Shown piece by piece: positions 62,811 through 64,000 of a stretch of 64,000 nucleotides of DNA. The notes under the pieces are model-generated. The model ran no database searches, was not told where the DNA came from, and saw nothing but the letters and a program-made list of their open reading frames with translations. The position numbers and the translations under genes were made by a program. The DNA comes from Microtetraspora fusca. GTDB taxonomy: Bacteria; Actinomycetota; Actinomycetes; Streptosporangiales; Streptosporangiaceae. The DNA lies in the NCBI RefSeq assembly GCF_001570365.1, contig NZ_BBYK01000040.1:1-64000 (forward strand), given 5' to 3'. Each line of letters starts with the position of its first letter. Position 1 is the first letter of the stretch.

Positions 62811-64000
62811 TCACGCACGGTGCGGCGGAGCGTCCCGCCCCGCCTCGTGCCCGGCTCGGCCTCCTCTTCTGGAGATGGCCTGGGCGACCACCTCGCGATC
62901 GTCGAAGGGGATGACCCGTCCCTCGACGTACTGCCCCTGCTCGTGGCCCTTGCCGGCCACGACCACGACGTCTCCCGGCGCCGCGCCCGCGATCGCGAGT
63001 TCGATCGCGGCGGCCCGGTCGGGCTCCACGATCACATGCGCTCGTTCGCCCTTGGGCACCCTGAGCGCTCCCTCCATCATCGCGGCCAGGATCGCGAGCG
63101 GATCCTCGCTCCTGGGGTTGTCGCTGGTGAGGATCGCGACGTCGGCCAACCTCGCGGCCGCCTCTCCCATGATCGGGCGCTTGCCGCGGTCGCGGTCGCC
63201 ACCGCAGCCCAGCACGACGACGAGGCGACCCTGGGTCACCTCGCGCAGCGAGCCGAGGACCGACTCTACGGCACCGGGCTTGTGAGCGTAGTCCACGATC
63301 GCCTGGAAGCCGACCGCACCCGGCACCCGCTCCATCCGGCCGGGCACCCCGCCGAAGGCGGAGATCCCGTCGACCGCCGCCTGGAGGCCGACGCCGGCCT
63401 CGACGAGCGCGACGATCACGCCGAGGGAGTTGGCCACGTTGAACGGGCCGGGCAGGGACACCGAGACCTCGGCCTCGACTCCCCCGGGACCGACCACGCG
63501 GAATGCGCTGCCGTCGGCGCCCAGGCGCACGTCCTCGGCCCGCCAGTCGGCCTCCGGGGCGCCCTTGGCGGAGAACGTCGTCGTCGGCACCTTGGCCCGG
63601 CCCAGGAGCTCGCGGCCGTACGGGTCGTCGATGTTGACCACGCCGACGCGGGACAGCTCGGGGGTGAACAGCTTCGCCTTGGCGGAGAAGTAGTCCTCCA
63701 GGTCGCTGTGGAAGTCCAGGTGGTCCTGGGACAGGTTCGTGAAGATCGCGACGTCGTAGAAGACCCCGTCGACGCGTCCGAGGGCGAGGGCGTGGCTGGA
63801 GACCTCCATCGCGGCGGCGGTCACGCCCTGCTCGCGCATCAACCCGAACAGCCCGTGCAGGTCGCTGGCCTCGGGGGTGGTGAGCTCCGGGGCGAACCGC
63901 AGATCGCCCGCGCGGATCTCCACGCCGCCGACCAGGCCGGTGCGGTGCCCGGCGGCCCGCAGGCCCGCCTCCAGCAGGAAGGTCGAGGTCGACTTGCCAC
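62811..64000 (-). CDS. murE: UDP-MurNAc-dipeptide--meso-DAP ligase, 5' part beyond window
   Basis: About 396 C-terminal codons of MurE are present; the gene runs off the right end. The first visible residues GKSTSTFLLEAGLRAAGHRTGLVGGVE belong to the ATP loop, so roughly 100 N-terminal residues are missing. AMEVSSHALALGRVDG, DYAHKPGAVESVL and the specificity motif SDNPRSEDP are visible. DNPR selects meso-diaminopimelate, which indicates a meso-DAP wall. The final 25 residues are Arg/Gly-rich. ftsI and the first dcw genes should lie beyond the window. Confidence 0.96.
   Translation of the reverse strand, partial: GKSTSTFLLEAGLRAAGHRTGLVGGVEIRAGDLRFAPELTTPEASDLHGLFGLMREQGVTAAAMEVSSHALALGRVDGVFYDVAIFTNLSQDHLDFHSDLEDYFSAKAKLFTPELSRVGVVNIDDPYGRELLGRAKVPTTTFSAKGAPEADWRAEDVRLGADGSAFRVVGPGGVEAEVSVSLPGPFNVANSLGVIVALVEAGVGLQAAVDGISAFGGVPGRMERVPGAVGFQAIVDYAHKPGAVESVLGSLREVTQGRLVVVLGCGGDRDRGKRPIMGEAAARLADVAILTSDNPRSEDPLAILAAMMEGALRVPKGERAHVIVEPDRAAAIELAIAGAAPGDVVVVAGKGHEQGQYVEGRVIPFDDREVVAQAISRRGGRAGHEAGRDAPPHRA

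Overview
The window is a 64 kb piece of a very GC-rich actinomycete chromosome. The gene complement points to the filamentous Actinobacteria, probably near Streptosporangiales. The evidence is bifunctional PriA in the his operon, a translational ileS T-box, DivIVA/SepF/YggT beside ftsZ, PknB-type kinases, meso-DAP-type MurE and the mycothiol-era TIGR03085 family. The order-level placement is inference from gene order and style; no rRNA or tRNA is present to settle it. Housekeeping blocks alternate with accessory islands.

Layout. 1-6.4 kb: scar-like hairpins resembling an IS605-type right end, a PotC-like permease, a heterodimeric ABC exporter (minus), a TIGR03085 protein and two tandem tiny membrane proteins. 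6.4-13.2 kb: an NmrA-like reductase, then a leftward histidine operon hisD-hisC-hisB-(small membrane ORF)-hisH-priA-ridA-hisF with GTGA/ATGA stop-start overlaps. 13.3-19.8 kb: a DeoR regulator with three operator-like repeats at exact 20 bp spacing, followed by a coupled operon of APC permease, FGGY kinase, GlpA-like flavoprotein with a BFD [2Fe-2S] domain, and a second FAD/NAD oxidoreductase. 19.9-28.8 kb: a gene remnant, an MFS exporter divergent from a SoxR fused to a transposase-type domain, YbaK, amidase, a membrane protein, a MurA paralogue with Cys-to-Asp, and a class A PBP. 28.9-33.6 kb: dnaE and a DAHP-synthase-like/chorismate mutase fusion behind an aromatic leader-peptide attenuator. 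33.7-42.6 kb: two paralogous receptor-like Ser/Thr kinases flanking secreted M1 and M14 peptidases. 42.6-48.6 kb: rluA-type, lspA, dksA-type, then a T-box and ileS. 48.6-64 kb: a leftward dcw-type division and wall cluster, murE(partial)-murF-mraY-murD-ftsW-murG-murC-ftsQ-ftsZ-yggS-sepF-yggT-divIVA, plus a two-repeat Cys/His membrane protein.

How it works together. The right third makes lipid I/II and the FtsZ ring machinery. The PBP and MurA paralogue at 25-29 kb extend the wall theme. Many transcripts outside the operons look leaderless: a TANNNT -10 box lies 6 or 7 bases before the start codon, with no Shine-Dalgarno.

The best candidates for something undescribed are the 13.3-19.8 kb permease/kinase/flavoprotein operon, whose kinase lacks the glycerol-binding Arg of GlpK; the aromatic attenuator on a degenerate DAHPS-CM fusion; and the SoxR-DUF4096 fusion with its 19-bp-spacer leaderless target promoter.
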